DNA from: Henricia sp. BOLD:AAB3569
Lineage: Eukaryota > Echinodermata > Asteroidea > Spinulosida > Echinasteridae
Direction: 5' to 3'
Length of the DNA stretch: 64,000 bases
Assembly: GCA_037783545.1 (NCBI GenBank)
Contig: JBBELK010000024.1
Coordinates: 558,001-622,000 of the forward strand
Shown: positions 53,352 to 64,000 of the stretch, piece after piece
How positions within the stretch are numbered: the first letter of the stretch is position 1
Layout: every line of letters begins with the position of its first letter
Notes under the pieces: model-generated
What the model was told of the DNA's origin: nothing
Database searches by the model: none
The model's input: the letters and a program-made list of their open reading frames with translations, nothing else
Made by a program: the position numbers and the translations under genes

Positions 53352-55317
53352 AAATTTATTTCTTTTATTTTGAGACTACAGGTAGTCAAAAGTATTTTCT
53401 AGAAAATATTGTCTGTGTTGCCAAAATTCCCCTTTCTCGTGGAAAGACTCATGTACAGTGTACATAAATAACCACTTTTGGGGACTAATTTTGAATTTTC
53501 CGAGTATGATTAACCCATGATCTTGGTAGATAAAACAAGAAAATGGTTTGGACATGAGACATTTCGAAAGGAGGCATTTTGAAAGCAGTTTTAACAAAAA
53601 TGGAAAACTCTTGCGCGCCAGCTATCGAGGGGGGAGGGGGAGGGGAGCACATCATTCAAAGCAAATCAGACAACCAATGCACTTAAAAAGCATGGCAGCC
53701 TGTGCACAGGGTCTACATGTACATGTATGTATTGTATAAAAAAAATATTGTCCGTGTCAGATAAAAAAATTACTTTTAAATGGAGTGAGATCAAGCATGA
53801 CATCAAGTAAACTGGTCCAGAATTATTATAACAAGCCTTGACATTATCAAAGGTCACCGATGCCAGTGGCCTCATGCCCTGCTGAGTTTTTGCTCGTACC
53901 CAGGGCGCTGGGACGGGCTAATCTGTTTGCGCCCTCATTGGCCAATATTTTATATGACACATGATCATGAGGTCACGTCTTATTCTTGTAAACAGATGTA
54001 AAAACAATTTTCCAGCAGACAACGTGGGTCTCGCACAAACAACGTGGGTCTCTTACACTCATTTTATTTGTTAATTTGATTTTTGCACTCGATATACATG
54101 TAAGCGTAAGCATACTATTTATTAATTATTCGTCTGGCAGCAAGCAACCCACAATGCTCCGCGGGCCTTAGCTGTATATGTGACCTTTGCGTCACATGTT
54201 TCTGTAACAGAAATTTGTGCAGGCACATTAGCCCGTCCCAGCACCCTGTAAGGGCAAGCTGGGTACGAGCGAATTCTCAGTTGGCCCTGATGCCCCTTCA
54301 AGATGTACATTTTCTGAGGCCTACTTGGCCAGCATTTAAATTTTCCAGGGCTTGTTTTCCTTCCTCCATTTGTTTTCAACAAAGTTGGCCATGGTGCCCC
54401 TCCAGTTGGCCTCGGTGCCCATTAAAATGTTCACAACATTGAGGTCTGTAAGTGTAACATGGGGGTACTGGTATCTTGTATGTATGTACAGCATGTACAT
54501 GTAGTCTGCTCCTGCTAACCTGGTACATGTAAGCGCTTCCCAAAGGACAAAATACGATGTGATCACAATAACCTTTGACATACATGTTCATGCTGCATAT
54601 CACTTGATGTGTGATTACCTTTACATGTGTCTGAAATGCCAACCTTTACACACTTACATCTATGGCTGTTCAGAATGTTACGTTCACCAAAAATAGTCTA
54701 GACTTTGTTTGGGTCTGAAACATTTCAACATTTTCTACATGCACACTGCACATTTCTATTAATGTTACACTGCTGGAAGAAATTAATGGGCTAAAATTAA
54801 AACACAAATTTGGGAGAGAAAATAGGCCTACTGTATAAAATATTATTTGCATACGTATAGTACATGTACATACCGAGCAACAAAAGAAACGCAAAAAAAT
54901 TCTCTACTTTTTTATTTTTAAAAGCAGTAAATCTGATAGTGGGAATTTTTTAGCACAGAGTAACTTTATGCAGTCATGATGAAGCTTTTATGTGAATATT
55001 TTCATGTCAACTTAATTACAGAAGACATTTTCAAATGTTGATTAAACTGAAATTGTTTCAGCTGGGTGGGTCTGGGGCATCAGACAAAAGAAAGCAGGAA
55101 AACTTGTGAAAGGGAATGGCAAACATGGTCACGAAAATCCATAAAAATCAATATTTAAATTGTCCATGAATCCGGAAACAATTCCAAGAATGCATCGTTG
55201 GTAATTTGACTCGAGTAAAAAGTGATATAAATTGCATGGTTGCAATCGTACAAACACACATTTTCATGTATCCGAGGTTGATTTGTCTGTCTGACGTTCA
55301 CGGGTAACCTGTGCAGA
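53352..55317. other. No gene; repeat T-like and mariner MITE relics
   Basis: 54270-54432 carries repeat T-like words (GGCCTCGGTGCCC). Near 54875 a TACCGAGCAACAAAAGAAAC end matches the MITE at 7575. The rest is unique. Confidence 0.4.
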
Positions 55318-55415
55318 GGCGGATCCAGCCTCATTAAAATGCAGGAATACAATGGAATTCAGGGGTGGACCCCCTGAAATCCATTGTATTCCTGTATTTT
55401 AATGAGGCTGGATCC
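55318..55415. repeat. Near-perfect hairpin, 98 bp
   Basis: GGATCCAGCCTCATTAAAAT and GCAGGAATACAATGGA on the left are mirrored on the right, joined by AGGGGTGGACCCCCT. Confidence 0.75.
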
Positions 55416-55527
55416 ACCACCGCTGTGTATGTCAGAGTTGTTGAAGAGAGCCCAGCGAACGTCAGATGGACTTGGGGCCTACAAAACAAGTGTGCAAATC
55501 TGCATCATTTCCCATACAACCGATGAA

Positions 55528-55635
55528 TTAAAGGAAGAGGCTCGTCAATGCGCGCGTGTGGCCAAAATACGCAGCTCCATGCCTTTGCTATGGAGCTGCG
55601 TATTTCATGGCACGAATTTGGCCTCAGGCGCGAAC
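55528..55635. mobile_element. MITE family A, fourth copy
   Basis: Starts TTAAAGGAAGAGGCTCGTCA; the central ATACGCAGCTCCATGCC hairpin is intact; the outer right arm is diverged (TTGGCCTCAGGCGCG). Confidence 0.65.
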
Positions 55636-55682
55636 TTTAACTCCCACCTCCTCGGTGTTATGCATCTATCAATTGTTTCCCC

Positions 55683-55830
55683 CACTGCAACCACCCCCCT
55701 CCCCCCTCCCCCCACCCCCCGGCACTGTTGCACCAGGGGTGGGGATTTTGTCACGCAAAAAGTGACAATCCCCACCTCTTACATGTAGGTGGGGTAGCCC
55801 GGTACGGTAGCCCAGGGGGGAGGGGGGTAA
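55683..55830. repeat. C-rich then G-rich low-complexity patch
   Basis: CCACCCCCCTCCCCCCTCCC at 55690-55709 followed by GGGGGGAGGGGGG at 55814-55828. A GGGAGGGAGGGAGGG run also lies at 56057-56077. Confidence 0.6.
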
Positions 55831-55866
55831 CCAAGTGTATTAATGTTACACGTCTGTCATTACAGT

Positions 55867-56025
55867 GTCAGAGCTTAAAATTAGTGGAGGCCACGGAGCC
55901 TATTGCCTCTGGTCTTGGTGCCCTTTTGCAATCCTCCCATAGACTTTTTCATTTTCCAAGAGAAGTGCCCTTTTTAAAGGCCAAAAGACGATTCCAAAAA
56001 CAGAAATGGCAGTGCCCTTTCAATT
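55867..56025 (+). pseudogene. Dispersed repeat T, plus-strand copy
   Basis: Reads KLVEATEPIAS, LGALLQSSHRLFHFP and KRRFQKQKWQCP. Roughly 90 percent identical to the inverted copy at 37690-37885; stop just after. Unknown origin. Confidence 0.45.
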
Positions 56026-57035
56026 GACACTGCCAGCAGTGTCAATCCACACCCTGAGGGAGGGAGGGAGGGAGGGGGTGGGGGAACACCTGATGTGCAT
56101 AACTTAATTCCTTCCTCCATGGTGTTAATGTTACGTTATTGTTTAATGTTTATAGGCAACTGTCAAAAAGTGTCATGTCATGACTCATTGTCAAGACTCA
56201 CTGTGTCGGAGCAGACCATGGATGATGAAGGAAGGAAACAAGATTGAAGATGATATCATACCAAACAAACATCATAACATGCCAAACCAAACTTAGTTAA
56301 AGTAGGACTAGGCCCGAGTTTTCGTTCAACAACATCTAAATGGATGGTTATTATTTTCCAATTTGTTAGTTTTACTGTAGTGTAGCCGTAGGCCTAGGAT
56401 TTGTTGTTTGTTGATGGCCGAATAAATAATAATAATAATAATACTTAATAATAGGCCTAATAAATAAATAAAATTCATGTTATTGTCGAAGTCACAATTT
56501 ATGTGCAATTCAAATTTCTTACCTCCAACATTCAACTCTGAAATCTCTAACTCAAACCATAGAGCTCTATGCTCAAACTGTCCACAGGTACTAGTACAGG
56601 TCCAAGTCCAAACCCCTCCAAAATGATGTAGGCGTGCCAAAAAAGTCTGAATGCCACAAAACACAAACACACTTTTTTACACAGTCTTTTCGTCTTAGGT
56701 TGAAGTTAACGTCCCGCAAATGTTAAGGTGCACTGTGTGGAGGAGGGATCCCACAAGGTTCGGTGAACACAGGTATCAAGTTTGAGACATAAGCCGAGTT
56801 GACAACGTGTTGTGATGATAGGCCAAAACGACGTAAACTATCTACGAAAATCGATACAAAAACATTGGGAGGTCAACTTTGGGCCACGGTGCACGCGTTC
56901 TCGCAATGCAATGCACAGTATACTTTACGTACGTAAAACTGTGTGTACATGGCATGCACGATAGAGTTGTTGTTTGTACATGTACGTTCGTACGTACATG
57001 TACGTACGTGCACGATGGCATGTATGTAGCTAGTC
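56026..57035. other. No gene recognised
   Basis: Contains an (AAT)n microsatellite at 56428-56450 and a TACGTACATGTACGTAC patch at 56990-57008. Confidence 0.4.
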
Positions 57036-57180
57036 TTTGTGAAAGACTGTCTTACGTTGCTTGGTTCGTGTACGTGCGCGGTCGACATTGCACCGTGTGG
57101 ACAGGGTACTAGTTTATGTGCCATTGGGTTCAGTCTGTAAGACAGTCTTTGGAATCTCTTCACCTGTCACGTGAGACCAG
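57036..57180. repeat. Diverged copy of the start of the 2674 bp duplication unit
   Basis: TAGTCTTTGTGAAAGAC, ACGTTGCTTGGTTCGTGT, GTGTGGACAGGGTACTAGTT, GACAGTCTTTGGAATCTCTTC and CACCTGTCACGTGAG line up with 58768-58930. It carries several substitutions and lacks one of the two GTGGACAGGGAACTAGTT units, so it is clearly older than the tandem pair. Confidence 0.7.
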
Positions 57181-57905
57181 GGACTTTGACCTGAACATAC
57201 ATATTCAAATGAAGGTCATTTTGGAATCGCCCAATCGCAAAGATGATATCATTGCTCATGAATAATGATGTAAGACTGGTGACATGATAACTCTATAACT
57301 AGATCTAACGGATATGGACGTACGGAAGCGCACTGTACGCCCATGGAGGAAGGAAAGATGGTACGCCCTACGAATGTACCGATGTGCTCCCCACTAATTA
57401 AGTCCAAGTTGGCAGCGTAAAACGTTCGTCGTTGGACTTTTTTAGGTTTGTTTCTATAGATTTCTGAGTATAAATAATGACCGCCAGAAGCAGGGGCTAA
57501 TCAAAATTAGGAGAGACGGACAGATCTTCGAAGGACATTTTACAAAAATTCGAACCGTGTCCGGAAACTGGGCCATGCGGCAACGATAAATGTTTTCCTT
57601 CCTCTGTTGATTTAACGAGTAAGAATTTACAAGTCGGACATCACTATTGCTATTCCTTGACAAAATGACTAAATAACCAATGTTAGCCGTCATTTAGGTG
57701 CAGATCTGATTGGCAGGAAGAAATGACGATTATATTTTAATTTTGACAAAACTTAGTAAGTATAGATGAAGTTGACTTGTAAATTCTTTCCTTTTTCATA
57801 TAAAATAATACCATTGGTAAAGGGTTGAGAAGTTGATCATAATTGTTTCTTTAAAAACAAAATGACTCGGCTAGCATTGTAATGTGCAGATTTGATGGGA
57901 AAAAA
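57181..57905. other. No gene recognised
   Basis: Unique sequence between the old duplication fragment and the MITE at 57906. Confidence 0.4.
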
Positions 57906-58048
57906 TAGACCCCTTGCACAGCGGCCATGACAGAAGGCAGTCACCTGGTCACATTGCGTCATGCACTAGTATGCACTTTATGGATCTATTGTCACACATT
58001 TAAATATAAAAACCTGCCCTCTGTCATGGCCGCCGTGCAAGGGGTCTA
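57906..58048. mobile_element. 143 bp MITE
   Basis: TAGACCCCTTGCACAGCGGC continuing to CATGACAGAAGGCAG (35 bp) is mirrored at 58014-58048 with about three mismatches. Confidence 0.8.
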
Positions 58049-58175
58049 TATCAAGTGGCAAAAATTTAAGATTTTGGGAAAAAACACATTTGTTCAGCCT
58101 GTCTCATTTGTTTTGCACACAAGGTCTGAAGCCATGATCACCTTCTCAATTCTTTCGGGTACTGGTACCTTATTA

Positions 58176-58366
58176 TGAGAAATTGCCAACTATTTTGTTG
58201 TTGACAATTTGCAAATAAATTATTTACCATTTATTCAACACAAAAACCATGCATTTGTTCAGCCTGTCTCGCATGTTTTGCGAGAAATTGCCAGATACTT
58301 TTCTTTTTTTTTGTTGACAATTTGCAAATGAATTATTTACCATTTATTCAACACAAAAACCATGCA
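58176..58366. repeat. Two-unit tandem repeat, about 107 bp period
   Basis: GAGAAATTGCCA, TTGTTGACAATTTGCAAAT and ATTTATTCAACACAAAAACC occur twice in the same order (58176-58255 and 58283-58366). Confidence 0.75.
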
Positions 58367-58913
58367 TGTATTTTAAAGGGTTTTGAATTATGGCCGAGTG
58401 AAATTTTAAAAGGCATACTTTAGTTCTGTAATGCATTTGGTACCATTTTTGAAAGTTTACCAATCATGTCTTTAAACCTAAGGAATGAAAGCAATGATTG
58501 AAAGATAGGGCATAAACATTTTCTTGTGATAAGCAGATTGTTTTACTATAGTACTAATAATTAGTACAGATCTTATAAGTGACGTTATTAATACAGCTTG
58601 CTGTGTTGCTATATCAATGCAGGCACGTTTATGAATTTACTTGTCTTTCCAAAAAAATAATTGTCCCAAGCACTGATGACTATACATGTAAAGAATAAAC
58701 AAAAACTTGGAGGTCAGAGTTCAATTGTTATGTAGCATTTATTTCGTGTTGTTGGAGGCATGCTTCCTAGTCTTTGTGAAAGACGGTCTAACGTTGCTTG
58801 GTTCGTGTGGACAGGGAACTAGTTTATGCGCCGTACGTGCGGTCGATATTGCACTGTGTGGACAGGGAACTAGTTTATGGGTAGTGTTTGTAAGACCGTC
58901 TTTGGAAACTCTT

Positions 58914-58967
58914 CACGTGTCACGTGGTTTGCTCGCGAAATTCCGAGCACATTCCTACGTGACGTAA
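58914..58967. promoter_or_regulatory. Promoter-like cluster, unit 1: two E-boxes and a CRE
   Basis: CACGTG at 58914-58919 and again at 58921-58926, and TGACGTAA at 58960-58967. The cluster is GC-richer than its surroundings and lies upstream of a plus-strand ATGATGGCGGA at about 59124 and of the exon candidates. Copy in unit 2 at 61588-61641. Confidence 0.4.
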
Positions 58968-59313
58968 TGATTAGCATAACCGGTTTCCGAATGTACGGCG
59001 TGTGAAGGTCGTGTACCTGTACTTCGAAGTAGTTGTACCATAGCTCCATGGTTGTACTGTATGCAAGACTTTCCACACGACGTAACGATAAACAAAAATG
59101 TGCGTGGTGATTTTGAGGATTTATGATGGCGGATCGTCACCGTGTTATTAACAGAAGCGACGAGGATTATATCAAAAGACAGACAGTTTAGCAAAGGATG
59201 CAGGTACTTCTTAGCGGCGTAGGTGCAAGATCTGAAGAAAGGTAGGAATGCTGTAAAATGATGGTGTTTACAAAATATCCGCATATGCTGAAGGACGACA
59301 TGTTTGCATAGGC

Positions 59314-59347
59314 CATGGAGGAAGAAAATAATGTTTCTTCCTCCATG
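59314..59347. repeat. Perfect 14 bp-arm hairpin inside the duplicated unit
   Basis: CATGGAGGAAGAAA, six bases, then the exact inverse. TGCATAGGCC lies outside both arms in direct order. Repeated at 61988-62021. Confidence 0.7.
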
Positions 59348-60041
59348 CATAGGCCTACACTATACACATGCTACATGATGCAGATTCGTGGTAAAATTTT
59401 ACTGAAATGCCTGCACTACATTTGTTTTAAGTTATTACGGCATAATATCACCAAAACGTGAAATTCCGTTAAGAAATCGTAATTTTATTGTGGAAATGTT
59501 AATGATTTCGGAAAGAATCGGGAAGTTGATCACGGATTCAGACCTTGCGTGCATACTGCTTGCAAAACATATGAGACAGGTTTGTAAATTTCTAAGTGAT
59601 TCCTCGCAAAATCTTAAATTGTCACTCGAAATGTTGTTAATTTCCCATTAAATATGCACATTCCAATGCTAGATGTTTCATTTTAAAGAAAACAATTATG
59701 ATCAACTTCCCAAATATAATCTTGTCACGGTGACGACCCTCCTGAGTTTGTCCTCCAGATGGGGGCTGGGGGAGGGGGCGGGGTGGGGGGACAAGGTGGG
59801 GGCGGGGGGACAATATAGCCATGTGGGCGGGGGGACAATATAGCCATGTGGGGAAACGCACATAGCTGCTAGCAGGAAAGCATCATAGCATGGGCTCTAT
59901 TTGTTCACACTTCCAATCTGGAGGAAACACGTTTTAGCAATGAAAATATTTCAAGTGTTTGCTTGAAAACACTTTAATTATGTCATGCTCCATTGCATTC
60001 TAACCATTTCTTTCACTTTCGTTTCTCTTTTTTCTCCTCAG

Positions 60042-60115
60042 ACCCACAAATTAGCAGAGTTTCAATAAAGTACGGTACATATATGGAATCTCTGTCGGCA
60101 AAGTATTTCTGCGAG
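60042..60115 (+). CDS. Candidate internal exon, unit 1 (unknown gene)
   Basis: A pyrimidine-rich acceptor TTTTTTCTCCTCAG ends at 60041 and a donor GAG|GTAAAA begins at 60116; 74 bp. Of the three frames, only one is open: it starts with two bases of a split codon and reads PQISRVSIKYGTYMESLSA then KYFCE, ending in phase 0. It joins the exon at 60591 in frame. The upstream exon is unclear: a donor ACAG|GTTTGT at 59580 fits the phase but has no ATG in that frame. The first usable ATG is at 60083, giving 31 residues. It may be a short protein or a noncoding RNA. Confidence 0.35.
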
Positions 60116-60590
60116 GTAAAATTTGTTGTAATTTATAATCTTTTCTTTAACAAAAATTCCAATGCCACAAGATAGCAGTCAATCCACCCATGATGGCACA
60201 CACAAACCCGGGCACAAACCCATGTTGAGCATTTACTGGTATTTCCTTTTGCAGTCTCTGTACAGGGGAACAGTGACAATAATCACATAATTATTAATAC
60301 AAGATCCACCTTATAACAAGCTTTTCATGCTGATATTACAAAAATCATGTTAAAACAGGGCACTTTTGCCTACAAGTGTTCAGTTCAGCTTTATGCATGA
60401 ACAACTCATACCTGCTTGAAACAGTGTAGTAGAGACCAGACCTGTGGAAAATGCTGTGTCCTTGATGTGCATTTTATGAGCCACGGGGGGAAATGAAATT
60501 AGTAATTACAATTAAACGCTGTTTTAGACAGATTCTTACCAAATTCTCACGATTTACTATCGTATGCGATTCTTTTGCTTTTTTCTTCAG

Positions 60591-60653
60591 AAAATGAGGA
60601 ATAAGATTGACCTCCATCTACACGGGATTCTCATCAGTCCGTATACTTCCTGA
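60591..60653 (+). CDS. Candidate terminal coding exon, unit 1
   Basis: Acceptor TTGCTTTTTTCTTCAG ends at 60590. In phase 0 it reads KMRNKIDLHLHGILISPYTS and stops at TGA 60651-60653. An ATTAAA about 130 bases on could be the polyadenylation signal. I do not recognise the protein. Confidence 0.35.
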   Translation, partial: KMRNKIDLHLHGILISPYTS

Positions 60654-61587
60654 CTACTTGTGGCTTCTCCCAACAGAAGAGTGTGCAATCCTTTGTCTCC
60701 ACGCTTTGGTCTTCTTTTAATGTAAAATGTCCTGTTGCTGCTTCGTGTCTGGGGTTTCCATATTTGATGAATGATGGAAAATTAAAGCTACACAAGACTT
60801 TTTATTTCAAATGTCCTGCAGCTAGCTGCACGACTTTGTGACTTATGTCAATTGCAACGGACAGCCACACACAAAACAGTAGTCTTTAATCAGAATGAAT
60901 TATACTGTATTGAAGCCTTGCTTGACAAATTCTTTTTTGAGCATGTAATCAGCTACATGTAAGTACATGTACACTCCATGGTGTATTCACATAACATGGA
61001 GGCCTAATTGAAAGGTACAACTTCCATGCAGATGTACATGTAACTAGGACAGTTCTTTAATAATCATGAATGAACCTACATGTTGAAATTTTGAGCAAAC
61101 TGTCCAAGGAGGGAATTTCGTGGTGATGCTTGGCTTACTGATGTCAGGAGATTAGCTAGTGGATTTTGAAAGTTCATTTTTCTGAGCTATAAAGGTACAT
61201 GTACATGTATATTCCTGCTTAAACTTAAAGAGCAGAATGAATTTGGGCCATGGGGTCAAAGACTTGCGACGTGTCACAAGTATACCAAATCCATCACATC
61301 TCGCAACGGGTTCAGCGAGTTCCGATGGATTTGGCTACTTTTGCGACACGTCACAATTCTTTGTGATATCAACCCCTGCTCCTGTATAGAAAAGCGTACA
61401 TGTGAACAAAATTTGCCAGTTTGAGTCCTCTGGGAAGCATGTAGTCTTTGTGAAAGACGGTCTAACGTTGCTTGGTTCGTGTGGACAGGGAACTAGTTTA
61501 TGCGCCGTACGTGCGGTCGATATTGCACTGTGTGGACAGGGAACTAGTTTATGGGTAGTGTTTGTAAGACCGTCTTTGGAAACTCTT

Positions 61588-61641
61588 CACGTGTCACGTG
61601 GTTTGCTCGCGAAATTCCGAGCACATTCCTACGTGACGTAA
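61588..61641. promoter_or_regulatory. Promoter-like cluster, unit 2
   Basis: Same two CACGTG words and TGACGTAA as in unit 1, offset by 2674. Confidence 0.4.
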
Positions 61642-62715
61642 TGATTAGCATAACCGGTTTCCGAATGTACGGCGTGTGAAGGTCGTGTACCTGTACTTCG
61701 AAGTAGTTGTACCATAGCTCCATGGTTGTACTGTATGCAAGACTTTCCACACGACGTAACGATAAACAAAAATGTGCGTGGTGATTTTGAGGATTTATGA
61801 TGGCGGATCGTCACCGTGTTATTAACAGAAGCGACGAGGATTATATCAAAAGACAGACAGTTTAGCAAAGGATGCAGGTACTTCTTAGCGGCGTAGGTGC
61901 AAGATCTGAAGAAAGGTAGGAATGCTGTAAAATGATGGTGTTTACAAAATATCCGCATATGCTGAAGGACGACATGTTTGCATAGGCCATGGAGGAAGAA
62001 AATAATGTTTCTTCCTCCATGCATAGGCCTACACTATACACATGCTACATGATGCAGATTCGTGGTAAAATTTTACTGAAATGCCTGCACTACATTTGTT
62101 TTAAGTTATTACGGCATAATATCACCAAAACGTGAAATTCCGTTAAGAAATCGTAATTTTATTGTGGAAATGTTAATGATTTCGGAAAGAATCGGGAAGT
62201 TGATCACGGATTCAGACCTTGCGTGCATACTGCTTGCAAAACATATGAGACAGGTTTGTAAATTTCTAAGTGATTCCTCGCAAAATCTTAAATTGTCACT
62301 CGAAATGTTGTTAATTTCCCATTAAATATGCACATTCCAATGCTAGATGTTTCATTTTAAAGAAAACAATTATGATCAACTTCCCAAATATAATCTTGTC
62401 ACGGTGACGACCCTCCTGAGTTTGTCCTCCAGATGGGGGCTGGGGGAGGGGGCGGGGTGGGGGGACAAGGTGGGGGCGGGGGGACAATATAGCCATGTGG
62501 GCGGGGGGACAATATAGCCATGTGGGGAAACGCACATAGCTGCTAGCAGGAAAGCATCATAGCATGGGCTCTATTTGTTCACACTTCCAATCTGGAGGAA
62601 ACACGTTTTAGCAATGAAAATATTTCAAGTGTTTGCTTGAAAACACTTTAATTATGTCATGCTCCATTGCATTCTAACCATTTCTTTCACTTTCGTTTCT
62701 CTTTTTTCTCCTCAG

Positions 62716-62789
62716 ACCCACAAATTAGCAGAGTTTCAATAAAGTACGGTACATATATGGAATCTCTGTCGGCAAAGTATTTCTGCGAG
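62716..62789 (+). CDS. Candidate internal exon, unit 2
   Basis: Identical to 60042-60115, with the same acceptor and donor. Confidence 0.35.
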
Positions 62790-63264
62790 GTAAAATTTGT
62801 TGTAATTTATAATCTTTTCTTTAACAAAAATTCCAATGCCACAAGATAGCAGTCAATCCACCCATGATGGCACACACAAACCCGGGCACAAACCCATGTT
62901 GAGCATTTACTGGTATTTCCTTTTGCAGTCTCTGTACAGGGGAACAGTGACAATAATCACATAATTATTAATACAAGATCCACCTTATAACAAGCTTTTC
63001 ATGCTGATATTACAAAAATCATGTTAAAACAGGGCACTTTTGCCTACAAGTGTTCAGTTCAGCTTTATGCATGAACAACTCATACCTGCTTGAAACAGTG
63101 TAGTAGAGACCAGACCTGTGGAAAATGCTGTGTCCTTGATGTGCATTTTATGAGCCACGGGGGGAAATGAAATTAGTAATTACAATTAAACGCTGTTTTA
63201 GACAGATTCTTACCAAATTCTCACGATTTACTATCGTATGCGATTCTTTTGCTTTTTTCTTCAG

Positions 63265-63327
63265 AAAATGAGGAATAAGATTGACCTCCATCTACACGGG
63301 ATTCTCATCAGTCCGTATACTTCCTGA
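63265..63327 (+). CDS. Candidate terminal coding exon, unit 2
   Basis: Identical to 60591-60653, with the same acceptor and stop. Confidence 0.35.
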   Translation, partial: KMRNKIDLHLHGILISPYTS

Positions 63328-64000
63328 CTACTTGTGGCTTCTCCCAACAGAAGAGTGTGCAATCCTTTGTCTCCACGCTTTGGTCTTCTTTTAATGTAAA
63401 ATGTCCTGTTGCTGCTTCGTGTCTGGGGTTTCCATATTTGATGAATGATGGAAAATTAAAGCTACACAAGACTTTTTATTTCAAATGTCCTGCAGCTAGC
63501 TGCACGACTTTGTGACTTATGTCAATTGCAACGGACAGCCACACACAAAACAGTAGTCTTTAATCAGAATGAATTATACTGTATTGAAGCCTTGCTTGAC
63601 AAATTCTTTTTTGAGCATGTAATCAGCTACATGTAAGTACATGTACACTCCATGGTGTATTCACATAACATGGAGGCCTAATTGAAAGGTACAACTTCCA
63701 TGCAGATGTACATGTAACTAGGACAGTTCTTTAATAATCATGAATGAACCTACATGTTGAAATTTTGAGCAAACTGTCCAAGGAGGGAATTTCGTGGTGA
63801 TGCTTGGCTTACTGATGTCAGGAGATTAGCTAGTGGATTTTGAAAGTTCATTTTTCTGAGCTATAAAGGTACATGTACATGTATATTCCTGCTTAAACTT
63901 AAAGAGCAGAATGAATTTGGGCCATGGGGTCAAAGACTTGCGACGTGTCACAAGTATACCAAATCCATCACATCTCGCAACGGGTTCAGCGAGTTCCGAT

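Larger units (their letters stand above)
58768..61441. repeat. Tandem duplication, unit 1 (2674 bp)
   Basis: TAGTCTTTGTGAAAGACGGT at 58768 recurs at 61442, and the sequence then stays in register to the end of the window with an offset of exactly 2674. Even the G-rich tract (59758-59830) and its repeated GGGACAATATAGCCATGTGG unit match. The base before each start differs (C and G). The unit includes a promoter-like start, two exon candidates and an ATTAAA word at about 60783. Confidence 0.9.
61442..64000. repeat. Tandem duplication, unit 2 (truncated by the window)
   Basis: In every stretch I compared by eye it equals 58768-61326. The last 115 bases of the unit lie beyond the window edge, so a third unit cannot be excluded. 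Confidence 0.9.

Noticed and set aside
59124-59192. Start codon ATGATGGCGGA as the beginning of the duplicated gene
   Set aside because: The frame stops after 22 codons and no donor before the stop is good enough, so it cannot be joined to the exon at 60042.
58955-59350. 131-codon minus-strand frame, repeated in unit 2
   Set aside because: It crosses a hairpin and has a composition typical of chance. The plus-strand exon candidates in the same unit have real splice signals.

Overview
The window is animal nuclear DNA. One gene is clearly recognisable: the 5' part of a retinoic acid receptor (RAR) on the minus strand. Its coding exons are split by GT/AG introns and assemble into residues 1 to about 291: N-terminal A/B domain, complete two-zinc-finger DNA-binding domain, and hinge. 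I found no ligand-binding-domain sequence in bases 1-2832, so that part of the gene must lie to the left of the window. An RAR with several introns, surrounded by dense inverted-repeat elements and by TACATGTA / ACCGGTA palindromic words, suggests an invertebrate deuterostome, most likely an echinoderm. That assignment is inference.

Layout. Bases 1-2832 are the intron (or introns) towards the ligand-binding exons. Coding exons lie at 2833-2987 (hinge), 6270-6411 (second zinc finger), 7140-7336 (end of A/B plus first zinc finger), 12057-12410 (A/B) and 30953-30977 (start codon and first eight codons). All splice phases match. The 18.5 kb first intron and the other introns are crowded with non-autonomous transposon-like elements. 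The 5' leader runs to about 31277, with a possible direct-repeat-2 retinoic acid response element at 31355-31368.

Bases 31.4-57 kb hold no gene I can support. They are a mosaic of terminal-inverted-repeat (MITE-like) families, fold-back elements, tRNA/SINE-like sequence and degenerate transposon coding scraps. Many families recur two to four times here, some nested in one another. Several unrelated ones end in TTAA(A)GG...CC(T)TTAA. Outside the RAR, the best coding-looking stretch is an unrecognised 70-codon open frame ending in a stop at 24278-24280.

The right end (58768-64000) is a head-to-tail tandem duplication with a 2674 bp unit. The second copy is cut by the window edge and looks identical to the first wherever I compared them. 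Each unit carries a promoter-like start (two E-boxes and a CRE) and two well-formed plus-strand exon candidates. A diverged older copy of the unit's first 150 bp lies at 57036-57180. This is either a very recent duplication or an assembly artefact.
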